42,482 nucleotides of DNA from Clostridium collagenovorans DSM 3089. GTDB lineage: Bacteria > Bacillota > Clostridia > Clostridiales > Clostridiaceae. Location of the stretch: positions 1-42,482 of the forward strand of contig NZ_FQXP01000015.1 in NCBI RefSeq assembly GCF_900130005.1, given 5' to 3'. The notes beneath the pieces were generated by a model. That model did no database searches. It was not told the DNA's origin and saw only the letters and a list, made by a program, of their open reading frames with translations. Shown here piece after piece: positions 17,549-26,148 of this stretch (position 1 is the first letter of the stretch; every line of letters begins with the position of its first letter). The position numbers and the translations under genes were made by a program.

Positions 17549-17590
17549 AAAAAAGTTTAGTGATGTTTGTCGACAAGCTAAACTTTTTTT
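17549..17590. terminator. Strong terminator hairpin in the 17090-17994 gap
   Basis: AAAAAAGTTTAG (17549-17560) pairs with CTAAACTTTTTT (17578-17589), with the palindrome TTGTCGACAA inside the loop. A-runs and T-runs on both sides would let it work on either strand. No recognised gene ends here. The remaining ~400 bases up to 17994 show nothing else. Confidence 0.65.
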
Positions 17591-17994
17591 GTTGCTTAAA
17601 AGTCCTCTATATATTCTAATAAACGACATTTGAATATATAGAGGTAAGATTCAATATAAAGTAAATATAGGTATTATTAAAAATGTAGAACATTAATTAG
17701 AATTTATACAATAATTGAAATATTGAAGATTAACTTTTAGATTTTAATTTTAAAGATAAAGTTAGGCAATAATATTAATAAAAAAGTTAATACGAATGCA
17801 ATTAGAAATATAAGAATAATTTTCCTAAGTAGTTAGTTATTGAAGAATTTATATGTGAATTAAATATAAGATTTCATCAAATACTTAAGTGTAGATCTTA
17901 AATATAAAGCTTCAGAAATTATAAAATTTATTTAATGCTTTGAAGATGTAATATTAAGATTTTGAGTAAAACTTTGTTAAGAGGTGATAACTTT

Positions 17995-19734
17995 ATGATG
18001 AAATTATTTAAGCTTCTAAAACCATATAAATTCTTAGTAATAGGAGTTTTTATATTGGTATTTTTTCAGGCACTTTCAGATTTATATTTACCTAACTTAA
18101 TGTCTGATATAGTAAATACCGGTATAGTAAATGGAGATACTAGCTATATAACAAGAACAGGAGGATTTATGCTATTAGTAGCTGCAATAGGTGCTATTTG
18201 TGTAATTGCATCAAATTATTTCGCATCTAAAGTAGCAGTTGGTTTTGGTAGAGATTTAAGAAAAAGTTTATTTGAAAAGGTTGAAACGTTTTCTTTAGAG
18301 GAATTTGATAAATTCGGAACATCTTCATTGATAACTAGAACTACTAATGATATAAATCAAATTCAACAAGTACTTATAATTATGTTGCGTATGATGATTA
18401 GTGCTCCAATGATGGCAATTGGAGGCTTTATCATGGCTGTATCTAAGGATGCTAAATTATCACTTATAATATTAGTGGTTATACCAGTTGTTGCAGTGAT
18501 TATAGGTATTATTGCTAAGATGGGTATACCTTTATTTAAGAGTATGCAAATTAAATTAGATAAGTTGAACTTAGTATTACGTGAACAATTGACAGGAATA
18601 AGGGTAATAAGAGCTTTTAACCGTATAGAGGTGGAAAAAAAGAGGTTTTTTATAGCAAATAAAGATATAACAGAAACCGCTATAAAGGTTAATAGAATTA
18701 TGGGGGCTTTAATGCCAGCTATGATGTTATGTATTAATATTACTACTATCATAATAGTATGGATAAGTGGTAAACGTATAGATATAGGGGCAATGCAAGT
18801 TGGAGATTTAATGGCCTTTATACAATATTTAATGCAAATAATGTTTTCATTGATGATGCTATCAATGATGTTTGTATTAATTCCTCGTGCCTCTGTTTCA
18901 GCAGATAGAATAAATAAGGTATTAGATGAAGAGTTAGACATAACTGATCCTAAGATAGAAGAGGATTATAGTAATAAAAGAGGGTATATTGAATTTAAGG
19001 ATGTATGCTTTGCTTATCCTGGAAGCTCAAATTATGCTATAGAAAATATAAGTTTTTCTACAAGCCCTGGGGAAACAACTGCAATTATAGGTGGTACAGG
19101 ATCAGGAAAATCAACTTTAGTTAACTTAATTCCTAGGTTTTACGATGTATTAGAAGGGACTATATTAGTTGATGGAATAGATATAAAGGATATGTCGCAG
19201 GAGCATCTTAGAGATAAAATTGGTTTTGTGCCACAAAAAGCAGTTTTATTTTCAGGAACAATAAATGAAAATATTAGATATGGTAAAGAGGATGCAACAA
19301 AAGAAGAGATAAGAAAAGCTGCTGATATAGCTCAAGCTAGTGAGTTTATAAATAATATGGAAGATGGATATGAATCAATGATATCTCAAGGTGGTACTAA
19401 TGTATCCGGTGGGCAAAAACAACGTCTATCAATAGCAAGAGCTTTAGTTAGGAAACCAGAGATATATGTTTTTGATGACAGTTTCTCAGCACTAGATTTT
19501 AAAACGGATGCAAAATTAAGAAAGTCACTTAAAGAGGAAACTAAGGACTCCGCTGTAATAATAGTTGCTCAAAGGGTAAGTTCGATTATGGATGCAAATA
19601 GAATTATAGTCTTGGACGATGGAAAGGTTGCTGGAATTGGAACTCATAAAGAATTATTGGAAAACTGCAAAGTTTATTATGAGATAGTTTCATCACAGCT
19701 TTCAGAGGAGGAACTAGAAAATGAAAGGAAATAG
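17995..19734 (+). CDS. ABC exporter half-transporter, subunit 1 (degenerate ATP site)
   Basis: A 579-residue half-transporter: a six-helix membrane domain (about 1-310) followed by an ATPase domain (about 325-575). Walker A is GGTGSGKST and the signature is VSGGQKQR. The Walker B region reads VFDDSFSALD, with Asp where the catalytic Glu should be, and the switch histidine is replaced by Gln in IVAQRVSS. This is the degenerate half of heterodimeric multidrug-type exporters such as LmrCD/BmrCD. The ATG at 17995 is chosen because GAGGTG lies 8 bases before it; an in-frame TTG 33 bases upstream has no ribosome site. It overlaps the next gene by 14 bases, so the two are co-translated. Confidence 0.94.
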   Translation: MMKLFKLLKPYKFLVIGVFILVFFQALSDLYLPNLMSDIVNTGIVNGDTSYITRTGGFMLLVAAIGAICVIASNYFASKVAVGFGRDLRKSLFEKVETFSLEEFDKFGTSSLITRTTNDINQIQQVLIIMLRMMISAPMMAIGGFIMAVSKDAKLSLIILVVIPVVAVIIGIIAKMGIPLFKSMQIKLDKLNLVLREQLTGIRVIRAFNRIEVEKKRFFIANKDITETAIKVNRIMGALMPAMMLCINITTIIIVWISGKRIDIGAMQVGDLMAFIQYLMQIMFSLMMLSMMFVLIPRASVSADRINKVLDEELDITDPKIEEDYSNKRGYIEFKDVCFAYPGSSNYAIENISFSTSPGETTAIIGGTGSGKSTLVNLIPRFYDVLEGTILVDGIDIKDMSQEHLRDKIGFVPQKAVLFSGTINENIRYGKEDATKEEIRKAADIAQASEFINNMEDGYESMISQGGTNVSGGQKQRLSIARALVRKPEIYVFDDSFSALDFKTDAKLRKSLKEETKDSAVIIVAQRVSSIMDANRIIVLDDGKVAGIGTHKELLENCKVYYEIVSSQLSEEELENERK

Positions 19735-21604
19735 CAATTCTAATAAAGGCCCTATGGGACATGGTCCTAGAATGGGAATGCCAACAGAAAAGGCAAAGGA
19801 TTTTAAAGGAACCTTAAAAAGACTTTTATCTTACTTAAAGCCACAAGGATTTAAATTGACTTTAGTATTTATAGCAGCAATTTTAAGTACATTATTTACT
19901 GTTTTAGCACCTAAAGTATTGGGAGAAGCTATTAATAAATTATTTGAAGGAGCTGTATCAAAGATAAATGGTGTACCAGGTGCAGCTATAGACTTTCAAG
20001 CAATATATAGAATCTTATTTATACTATTAGGGTTTTATGTTTTAAGTTCAGTTTTTTCATATATTCAACAGTATATAATGGCTACGGTTGCCCAAAATAC
20101 TGTTTTTAATATGCGTGATGATATAAATAATAAGCTTGCTCGTTTACCTTTAAAGTATTTTGATAATAACACTCATGGAGAAGTATTAAGTCGTGTTACC
20201 AATGATATTGACAATGTAAGTAGTACTCTTCAACAAAGTATAACGCAACTTATAACTTCTGTTATAACTATTATTGGTGTATTATACATGATGTTTACTA
20301 TAAGTGGAGTTATGACTGTAATAGCCTTAATAACCCTACCATTATCAGCAATAGCTACAAAATTAATTGCTGGGAGATCTCAAAAATACTTTGCAGGTCA
20401 GCAACGTGTCTTAGGGAATTTAAATGGTCATGTTGAGGAGATGTATACAGGTCATAAAGTGGTAAAGGCATTTAATCATGAACATACTTCTATAGAAACC
20501 TTTAATGAAATAAATGAAGAGCTTTATAATGTTGGATGGAAGGCTCAATTTATATCCGGGGCAATAATGCCAGCTATAAACTTCATTAATAATTTAGGCT
20601 ATGTTATGGTATGTGTTTTAGGTGGTGTTCTTGTAACACAAGGAAGAATAAATTTAGGCGATGTTCAAGCATTTATTCAATACTCTAGACAATTTACTCA
20701 GCCAATAGTTCAAACAGCTAATATTGCAAATATACTTCAGTCTACAGTAGCTTCAGCAGAACGTGTATTTGAAGTTTTAGATGAAGCAGAGGTTATTCCA
20801 GATCCTAAAGAACCTATAGTTTTAGAGCAATTTAGAAAAGCTGATAATGGTAAAGAGGTTGAGGTGAAATTTGAACATGTTAAATTTGGATACAATGAAG
20901 ATCATATTTTAATAGAGGATATGAATTTAGATGTTCACAAGGGAGAAACTATTGCTATAGTTGGACCAACAGGAGCAGGAAAAACGACTTTGATAAATTT
21001 ATTAATGCGTTTTTATGAATTAAATGGTGGAACTATATACATAGAAGGTGCAGATATAACCAAATTAACAAGAGCTGAATTACGTAGCAAATTTGGTATG
21101 GTTCTTCAAGATACTTGGTTATTTAATGGGACTATTATGGAAAATATAGCTTATGGAAGAGAAGGAGCAACTAAAGAAGAAGTAATTGAAGCTGCAAAGA
21201 TGGCATATGCAGACCATTTTATAAATACCTTACCAGAGGGATATGACACAGTACTTAATGAGGAAGGAACTAACATATCTCAAGGGCAAAGACAGTTGCT
21301 TACTATAGCTCGTGCCATTCTTGCTAATCCATCAATACTAATATTAGATGAGGCAACAAGTAGTGTAGATACAAGAACAGAAGCTAATATCCAAAAGGCT
21401 ATGAATGCCTTAATGGAGGGAAGAACAAGTTTTGTAATAGCTCATAGATTGTCTACTATAAAAAATGCTGACTTAATATTAGTAATGAAGAGTGGTACAG
21501 TAATAGAACAAGGAAACCATGAAGAATTAATGGAGAAACAAGGTTTCTATGCAGATTTATATAATAGTCAATTTGCAAACAAAAATTTAGGTGAAGCTAT
21601 GTAA
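19721..21604 (+). CDS. ABC exporter half-transporter, subunit 2 (catalytic Walker B)
   Basis: A 627-residue half-transporter and partner of the upstream subunit. The membrane domain spans about 40-355 and the ATPase about 385-620. Walker A is GPTGAGKTT, Walker B is ILILDEATSSVD with the catalytic Glu, and the switch is IAHRLSTI with its His. The signature is degenerate (ISQGQRQL instead of LSGGQ). The defects of the two subunits are complementary, giving one competent and one degenerate site as expected for a heterodimer. The N-terminus is a Gly/Pro/Met-rich polar tail of about 30 residues. The start overlaps the end of the first gene and has GAGGAGG upstream. The substrate is unknown; drugs, lipids or peptides are typical. 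Confidence 0.94.
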   Translation: MKGNSNSNKGPMGHGPRMGMPTEKAKDFKGTLKRLLSYLKPQGFKLTLVFIAAILSTLFTVLAPKVLGEAINKLFEGAVSKINGVPGAAIDFQAIYRILFILLGFYVLSSVFSYIQQYIMATVAQNTVFNMRDDINNKLARLPLKYFDNNTHGEVLSRVTNDIDNVSSTLQQSITQLITSVITIIGVLYMMFTISGVMTVIALITLPLSAIATKLIAGRSQKYFAGQQRVLGNLNGHVEEMYTGHKVVKAFNHEHTSIETFNEINEELYNVGWKAQFISGAIMPAINFINNLGYVMVCVLGGVLVTQGRINLGDVQAFIQYSRQFTQPIVQTANIANILQSTVASAERVFEVLDEAEVIPDPKEPIVLEQFRKADNGKEVEVKFEHVKFGYNEDHILIEDMNLDVHKGETIAIVGPTGAGKTTLINLLMRFYELNGGTIYIEGADITKLTRAELRSKFGMVLQDTWLFNGTIMENIAYGREGATKEEVIEAAKMAYADHFINTLPEGYDTVLNEEGTNISQGQRQLLTIARAILANPSILILDEATSSVDTRTEANIQKAMNALMEGRTSFVIAHRLSTIKNADLILVMKSGTVIEQGNHEELMEKQGFYADLYNSQFANKNLGEAM

Positions 21605-21607
21605 TAA

Positions 21608-21710
21608 AAAAATGAGACTGCAATAGTAAGAGCTACGATTATGATATATTGCACTTAAGGTTAAAACAATATATTATAAAAGGCTTCTTAATACAGTCTC
21701 ATTTTTCTTT
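21608..21710. terminator. Large bidirectional terminator between the exporter and ispD-like genes
   Basis: AAAAATGAGACTG (21608-21620) pairs perfectly with CAGTCTCATTTTT (21694-21706). T-runs occur on both strands. The 73-base loop holds a further inverted pair, TGCAATA and TATTGCA. It can serve the exporter operon and the convergent minus-strand gene. Confidence 0.7.
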
Positions 21711-21883
21711 AATCAGAGTCAAAAAATATATGTGATATAAGAATTAATATATATCTTGCATTAAGTAAACTTCACTAATATTTTATAAGTTAAAAAAATT
21801 AACATGTAATAAATTAAGATGATGTAGATTTAATATTACAAAGTATAATACTTAGATGAAATTTTCTTAATAAAACCTAATTT

Positions 21884-22579
21884 TTATTTTTTGAAAGTAA
21901 GTATAGCTTCTAATAAAATAAGATCCTCTGGAGTAGTAACTTTAAAATTAAGCTTGTTGCCCTTAGCGAACTGAACTTTATTACCTAATTTAAACACTAA
22001 TTGACAATCGTCAGTAGCATCTATACTCTCACTCTTTAAAGCTACATTATGAGCTTTCATAATTAACCCATATTCAAAACTTTGAGGAGTTTGAGCTAAA
22101 AACAATTCACTTCTATCAGGAACACTAGAAATAGAGCTTTTGTCAACACTTTTGATTACAGTATCTGAACTAGGTATAACAGTGTTTACAGCCTTATATT
22201 TTTTAGCTAAAACTATATTATCATTAATTATATCTGAAGATACTAATGCCCTAGCACCGTCATGTATAAGTACAACGTCATTTTCACAGCAAATATCTTT
22301 TAAGTAAGTAAGACCTTTAAACACTGATTCTTGTCTTGTAGTTCCTCCACTTATAATATCTTTAACCTTTGATATGTTAAAATCATCAATCCATGTTTTT
22401 AAAGTTAATTTGAAATCTTCTCTACAAACTACAATGATATAATCTATATTGGCATTAGAATTAAAAGCATCTAATGTGTGGATAATCAATGGTTTTCCAC
22501 ATATATCAATAAATTGTTTAGGTAAGTTACCACCAACTCTAGTTCCGCTTCCACCAGCTAACACAATAGCAATATTCAT
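21884..22579 (-). CDS. IspD/TarI family cytidylyltransferase
   Basis: A 231-residue nucleotidyltransferase that transfers CMP from CTP to a sugar- or polyol-phosphate. The CTP-binding loop LAGGSGTRVGGNLPKQF covers residues 7-23 and includes K21. Also visible are HDGARALVS (the Asp that binds metal), RSELFLAQTPQSF and the C-terminal NFKVTTPEDL with the substrate-phosphate lysine. These features are shared by IspD (methylerythritol phosphate pathway) and by TarI-type ribitol-phosphate enzymes. The LAGG and QTPQSF wording leans slightly to the TarI side, but I cannot decide. The ATG has AAGGA 6 bases upstream on this strand. It is monocistronic. Confidence 0.88.
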   Translation of the reverse strand: MNIAIVLAGGSGTRVGGNLPKQFIDICGKPLIIHTLDAFNSNANIDYIIVVCREDFKLTLKTWIDDFNISKVKDIISGGTTRQESVFKGLTYLKDICCENDVVLIHDGARALVSSDIINDNIVLAKKYKAVNTVIPSSDTVIKSVDKSSISSVPDRSELFLAQTPQSFEYGLIMKAHNVALKSESIDATDDCQLVFKLGNKVQFAKGNKLNFKVTTPEDLILLEAILTFKK

Positions 22580-22741
22580 ACTTTATCCTTAGTGAGAATA
22601 AGTACCTTTAGTACAAATAACCCACTAAATCCTCCCCTCTCTCTTATTGCGTACTTGTATATGTTTAATAAGCACATTAATATTAAAATCTTAATACAGT
22701 TAATGAAAATAGTAAACATTTAAAAATTTCTAAAATAGGTA

Positions 22742-22770
22742 TTTACAAATTCAATTTACTATGGTAGCAT
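22742..22770 (+). promoter_or_regulatory. Candidate promoter of the T-box/amino acid transporter operon
   Basis: TTTACA (22742-22747), a 17-base spacer and TAGCAT (22765-22770). The -10 lies inside a tandem repeat (ATGGTAGC twice), so a second TAGCAT at 22773-22778 is also possible. Transcription would start about 20 bases before the T-box. Confidence 0.4.
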
Positions 22771-22796
22771 GGTAGCATGATAAAGTTAATAAAAAA

Positions 22797-23084
22797 ACAC
22801 TGTGATAAGAAATAGTAGAAATGAAGAGTCTTTTACAGAGAGTTTCCGGTTGGTGAGAGGAGCATAAGAAGTCATTTTGAACACATCTTTGAGTTGAACA
22901 CCGAAACCTAAATAGGAAGTAGACTGTTTCCGGGTGCGCCCGTTATAGTGCCGGAGTATAAGCTATTATAAATAGCCGTACTTTTAGAGGTTAAGTAGGC
23001 GACTATTTAACAAATAGAGGTGGGACCGTGGAAGTGAATACTTTCGCCCTCTAAGTTTTTAAGAAACTTAGGGGGCGTTTTTTA
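22797..23084 (+). promoter_or_regulatory. T-box leader, predicted to sense tRNA-His
   Basis: The leader shows T-box landmarks in order: AGTA (22814-22817), CAGAGAG (22836-22842), the distal-loop motif GGTTGGTGAGA, GAA followed by CAC (22879-22884), the CCGTTATAG region, the T-box itself AGAGGTGGGACCGTGG (23017-23032), then a terminator. AAATG after AGTA pairs with CATTT before GAA, placing AGTA opposite GAA as in the specifier loop and making CAC (22882-22884) the specifier, a histidine codon. The acceptor-binding bulge is UGGG (23021-23024); its last G would pair with a C discriminator base, which in bacteria is characteristic of tRNA-His. Uncharged tRNA-His should stabilise the antiterminator and turn on the transporter genes. 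Confidence 0.9.
23045..23083 (+). terminator. T-box-controlled terminator
   Basis: CGCCCTCTAAGTTT (23045-23058) pairs with AAACTTAGGGGGCG (23064-23077) over a 5-base loop and is followed by six T. Its left arm can alternatively pair with TAGAGG of the T-box, forming the antiterminator. Confidence 0.93.
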
Positions 23085-23151
23085 TTGCATAAATGAACCC
23101 TAAGGTAATGCTAAGTAACTTTAATAAAATTATTTTAGGAGGAGTTTGAAA

Positions 23152-23967
23152 ATGAAAAAAAATCTATTAAAAGTTGTGGCAATGCTTATTGCTTGTTTAT
23201 CTATTTTATTTAGTCTTACTGGGTGTGGCAAAGCTAAAGATAAGGGAGAAGCTAACTTAAAGGATGAAGTGGTTATTGGTATGGATGATACCTTTGTACC
23301 TATGGGATTTAGGGATGATAAGGGTAATATAGTTGGCTTTGATGTAGACCTTGCAAGGGAAGCCTTTAAAAGAATGAATAAGAAGGTTAAGTTCCAACCA
23401 ATAGATTGGTCTATGAAGGAACAAGAATTAAAAAATAAGAATATCGATATGATTTGGAATGGTTATTCTATAAATGAAAAGAGAAAAGAACAGGTTGCTT
23501 TTACTAAGGCATATTTAAAAAATAGACAAGTTATTATAACCTTAAGTGAATCAAAGATTAATTCAAAGGAAGATTTGAAGAATAGGGTAGTTGCAGCACA
23601 AGCAGAATCAAGCTCCCTAGAAGCTATAAATTCAGAACCAGAGTTAGTTAATCAATTTAAAAATGGAGAGGTTGTATTATTTGATACTAACAATGATGCT
23701 TTAATGGACTTAGAGGCTGGGAGAACAGATGCAGTAGTGGCTGATGAAATAATGATTAGATACTATATAAAAAGCAGAGGAGAAAACAAATATAAGATAC
23801 TTAAGGATGACTTTGGAGATGAGGAATACGGTATAGGTATTAGAAAGGAAGATAAAGAATTTTTAAAGGAACTAAATAATACCTTAGATGATATGAAAAA
23901 GGATGGAGCTATGGGAGAAATATCAATAAAGTGGTTTGGTGAAAATATAATAAATACAGAAGAGTAA
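23152..23967 (+). CDS. Polar amino acid ABC transporter, substrate-binding lipoprotein
   Basis: A 271-residue solute-binding protein of family 3. Its lipoprotein signal peptide ends in LTGC, with the lipidated cysteine at residue 25. The mature part begins its fold at VVIGMDDTFVPMGFRDDKGN and contains GFDVDLAREAFKRM, where the family's ligand-contact residues lie. It captures an amino acid outside the cell and hands it to the permease. The T-box upstream predicts histidine. The ATG at 23152 is chosen over an in-frame TTG six bases earlier, because AGGAGGAG ends 7 bases before the ATG and would be too close to the TTG. First gene of a three-gene importer operon. Confidence 0.94.
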   Translation: MKKNLLKVVAMLIACLSILFSLTGCGKAKDKGEANLKDEVVIGMDDTFVPMGFRDDKGNIVGFDVDLAREAFKRMNKKVKFQPIDWSMKEQELKNKNIDMIWNGYSINEKRKEQVAFTKAYLKNRQVIITLSESKINSKEDLKNRVVAAQAESSSLEAINSEPELVNQFKNGEVVLFDTNNDALMDLEAGRTDAVVADEIMIRYYIKSRGENKYKILKDDFGDEEYGIGIRKEDKEFLKELNNTLDDMKKDGAMGEISIKWFGENIINTEE

Positions 23968-23980
23968 GGAGGAGTTTGAA

Positions 23981-24625
23981 GTGGAGTATATATTTAGTTT
24001 AATCCCCTCTATGGTGGAAGGATTAGGAGTTACTTTAGAGGTATTTGCAATAACTTTAGTTTTATCGATTCCTTTAGGAATAATAGTAGCCTTAGCTAGG
24101 CTTTCTGAAATAAAAATATTAAGAGTAATAAGTAGTTCTTACATTTATATAATGAGGGGTACTCCCTTACTACTTCAATTAGTAGTAATTTTCTTTGGAT
24201 TTCCTATTTTGAATATTTCACTTGAGAGGTTTACGGCAGCTATTATAGCCTTTGTATTTAATTATACAGCCTACTTTGCAGAAATATTTAGAGGGGGGAT
24301 TAAGGATATTGATGAAGGGCAGTATGAGGCTGCTGAGGTTTTGGGATTTTCTAAGATATATACACTAAGAAAGATTTTAATTCCACAAATGATAAAGAAG
24401 GTCTTACCCTCAGTTACTAATGAAGTTATAACCTTAGTTAAGGATACTTCACTTATATATGTAGTTGGTATTTCGGAACTACTTAGAGTGGGGAAGATCG
24501 CTAGTAATAGAGATACATCACTTATACCTTTATTTTTAGTTGGAGCAATATATTTAGCTATAATAGCTATTTTAAGTAAGCTATTAAGTGGTATTGAAAC
24601 TAAATATACCCATTATAAGTCATAG
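23981..24625 (+). CDS. Polar amino acid ABC transporter, permease
   Basis: A 214-residue inner-membrane permease of the His/Glu/Gln/Arg class, with five to six transmembrane segments. It shows YIMRGTPLLLQLVVIFFG near residues 51-68 and the EAA loop that contacts the ATPase: EAAEVLGFSKIYTLRKILIP, about 117-136. It starts with GTG at 23981, 14 bases after the binding-protein stop, with AGGAGGAG upstream. A single permease gene implies a homodimer in the membrane. Confidence 0.95.
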   Translation: MEYIFSLIPSMVEGLGVTLEVFAITLVLSIPLGIIVALARLSEIKILRVISSSYIYIMRGTPLLLQLVVIFFGFPILNISLERFTAAIIAFVFNYTAYFAEIFRGGIKDIDEGQYEAAEVLGFSKIYTLRKILIPQMIKKVLPSVTNEVITLVKDTSLIYVVGISELLRVGKIASNRDTSLIPLFLVGAIYLAIIAILSKLLSGIETKYTHYKS

Positions 24626-24637
24626 AAAGGAGGAGTA

Positions 24638-24674
24638 GTGAGCTAAGGTGTTACTTACAATTACACACCTTCAC
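24638..24674 (+). promoter_or_regulatory. Hairpin separating a Shine-Dalgarno from the ATPase start codon
   Basis: After the permease stop comes AAAGGAGGAG (24626-24635), then AAGGTGT (24645-24651) pairing with ACACCTT (24665-24671), extendable by GTG (24638-24640) with CAC (24672-24674). Only then, at 24687, comes the ATPase ATG. No other ribosome site lies near that ATG. Folding the hairpin would bring the strong site to roughly 14 bases from the start. Confidence 0.5.
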
Positions 24675-24686
24675 TAAATTTAAAAT

Positions 24687-25358
24687 ATGATAAAGGTAAG
24701 AAATATAAATAAAAGCTTTAAGGGAATACAGGTTTTAGAAGATGTATCCTTTGATTTAGAACAGGGAGAGATTCTTAGTATAATTGGACCATCAGGAGCG
24801 GGAAAGACAACCTTATTAAGAACTATCAATGCTTTAGAGAAGTGTGATAATGGAAATATCTATATTGATGATAAGTGTTTGTGTAAAGATGGTGAATATA
24901 TTAAGGGTAAAGAGCTAAGAGAAATAAGAAGAGATTTAAGTTTTGTATTTCAAAGTTTAAATTTATTTCCTCACATGACCGTTATGGAGAATATTTCAGA
25001 AGCTGTTATAAATGTCTTAGAAGTTAATAAGGCAGATGCACTTAAGAAGTGTGCGGAGATACTTAAGAATCTAGGGCTAGAAGAAAAGGAAAATAGCTAT
25101 CCTTATGAACTATCGGGAGGACAGAGGCAAAGAGTTGCAATAGGACGAGCATTGGCAATGGAACCTAAGTATATATGCTTTGATGAACCAACATCTGCAC
25201 TTGATCCAAGCTTAACATGCGAAGTAGCTAATATTATAAAGGGGTTAGCTAAAGACGGTATAGGAATATTAATCATTACTCATGATATGGAGTTTGTGAG
25301 TAAGGTTTCTACTAGAGTTTTAGAGTTAGGATCTGGTAAGGTTAAAGTAACTAACTAA
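24687..25358 (+). CDS. Polar amino acid ABC transporter, ATP-binding protein
   Basis: A 223-residue ATPase that powers the importer encoded just upstream. Motifs: Walker A GPSGAGKTT, Q-loop VFQSLNLFPHMT, signature ELSGGQRQR, Walker B CFDEPTSALD, and ITHD with the switch histidine. At 223 residues it is slightly short for the ~240-residue class but complete through the H-loop. The start ATG at 24687 is fixed by a TAA two codons upstream in frame and by the expected N-terminus MIKVRNINKSF. It has no local Shine-Dalgarno; the nearest is 51 bases upstream across a hairpin. Confidence 0.94.
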   Translation: MIKVRNINKSFKGIQVLEDVSFDLEQGEILSIIGPSGAGKTTLLRTINALEKCDNGNIYIDDKCLCKDGEYIKGKELREIRRDLSFVFQSLNLFPHMTVMENISEAVINVLEVNKADALKKCAEILKNLGLEEKENSYPYELSGGQRQRVAIGRALAMEPKYICFDEPTSALDPSLTCEVANIIKGLAKDGIGILIITHDMEFVSKVSTRVLELGSGKVKVTN

Positions 25359-25368
25359 TATATAAAAT

Positions 25369-25416
25369 AAAAGATAGCCAAGGATTTTATAATTACAATC
25401 TCTGGTTATCTTTTTT
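25369..25416. terminator. Bidirectional terminator after the amino acid importer
   Basis: AAAAGATAGCCA (25369-25380) pairs with TGGTTATCTTTT (25403-25414) with one G-T. T-runs on both strands let it close the importer operon and the convergent minus-strand gene. Confidence 0.82.
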
Positions 25417-25476
25417 ATTATATAAATATATTATAGATTTAATTCAACAATAAACTTTAATAAGTTAAGTATATTT

Positions 25477-26148
25477 TTATATGTTAATATCAAGATTTAA
25501 ATAGCTAGTACCATTAATTGAGTGAATTTCTTTAGGTATTATATTTATTCTTTTGGAAAATAAAGGACCTGCAATAACTAATGTGTGATACTCCCCATTT
25601 TTACCCCAAACATCTACACCTTTAAGTTCTAGTTCTTCTATTAAACTCTTATTTAGGTGGCGTCCTAAGTAGCTTGTATCTAAAACCTCATCTTTAACAG
25701 CTATAATTATAGCTTCAAAACCTAAATCTAAGAATTCAGTTAATAAATCCTTTGAGTTGTTATCAGATAGAGGATAACAAGCTTCTATGTCATATTTAGA
25801 ACAAACCTTACTATTCCAGTCACTTTCAGCAATTACGTCTGTTCCACCAAAAACTCCAAAGTCAATAAATAAGCTTTTAAAATTTTCAAGAGAAGATAAA
25901 AAAGTTTTTTCGTAATCATCTTCAGTAGCTTCAGCTATTTCGATTGGAAGATTTAAAGACTTAGCTTGAGCATAGATTATATCTCTAGAAAGCCTGTGAT
26001 TATAAGAATTTTCAAATTGGTCATCAAATAATGTAAACAAAAGTTGAGGTTGGCCTCCTTGATCTATGGCTCTATATAGTGACAAACAGCAATCCTTTCC
26101 TCCGCTCCATAAACAGAAAAAGGGTTTATCCTTTATATCTACAGTCAT
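25477..26148 (-). CDS. PP-loop ATPase, diphthine-ammonia ligase (Dph6/DUF71) family
   Basis: A 223-residue N-type ATP pyrophosphatase. The PP-loop SGGKDCCLSLYRA starts at residue 15. The family's second motif, GKNGEYHTLVIAGPLF (usually GENGEYHT), is near residues 190-205. FGVFGGTDVIAES matches the usual G-D motif. In archaea and eukaryotes the family amidates diphthine on elongation factor 2. Bacteria lack diphthamide, so the substrate here is unknown, although the chemistry (ATP-dependent adenylation and amidation) is probably kept. Strong AAGGAG site 8 bases before the ATG. Monocistronic. Confidence 0.85.
   Translation of the reverse strand: MTVDIKDKPFFCLWSGGKDCCLSLYRAIDQGGQPQLLFTLFDDQFENSYNHRLSRDIIYAQAKSLNLPIEIAEATEDDYEKTFLSSLENFKSLFIDFGVFGGTDVIAESDWNSKVCSKYDIEACYPLSDNNSKDLLTEFLDLGFEAIIIAVKDEVLDTSYLGRHLNKSLIEELELKGVDVWGKNGEYHTLVIAGPLFSKRINIIPKEIHSINGTSYLNLDINI

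Noticed and set aside
17333..17629. A 98-residue minus-strand frame
   Set aside because: It is hydrophobic low-complexity sequence that runs through a strong terminator hairpin and has no ribosome site, so I treat it as a chance frame.
17962..17994. Upstream TTG start for the first exporter subunit
   Set aside because: No Shine-Dalgarno before the TTG, while GAGGTG is correctly placed before the ATG at 17995.
22896..22901. Second GAACAC in the T-box leader as the specifier
   Set aside because: It cannot be placed opposite AGTA by pairing of the flanking arms, whereas the copy at 22879-22884 can. It would also leave an oversized Stem I.
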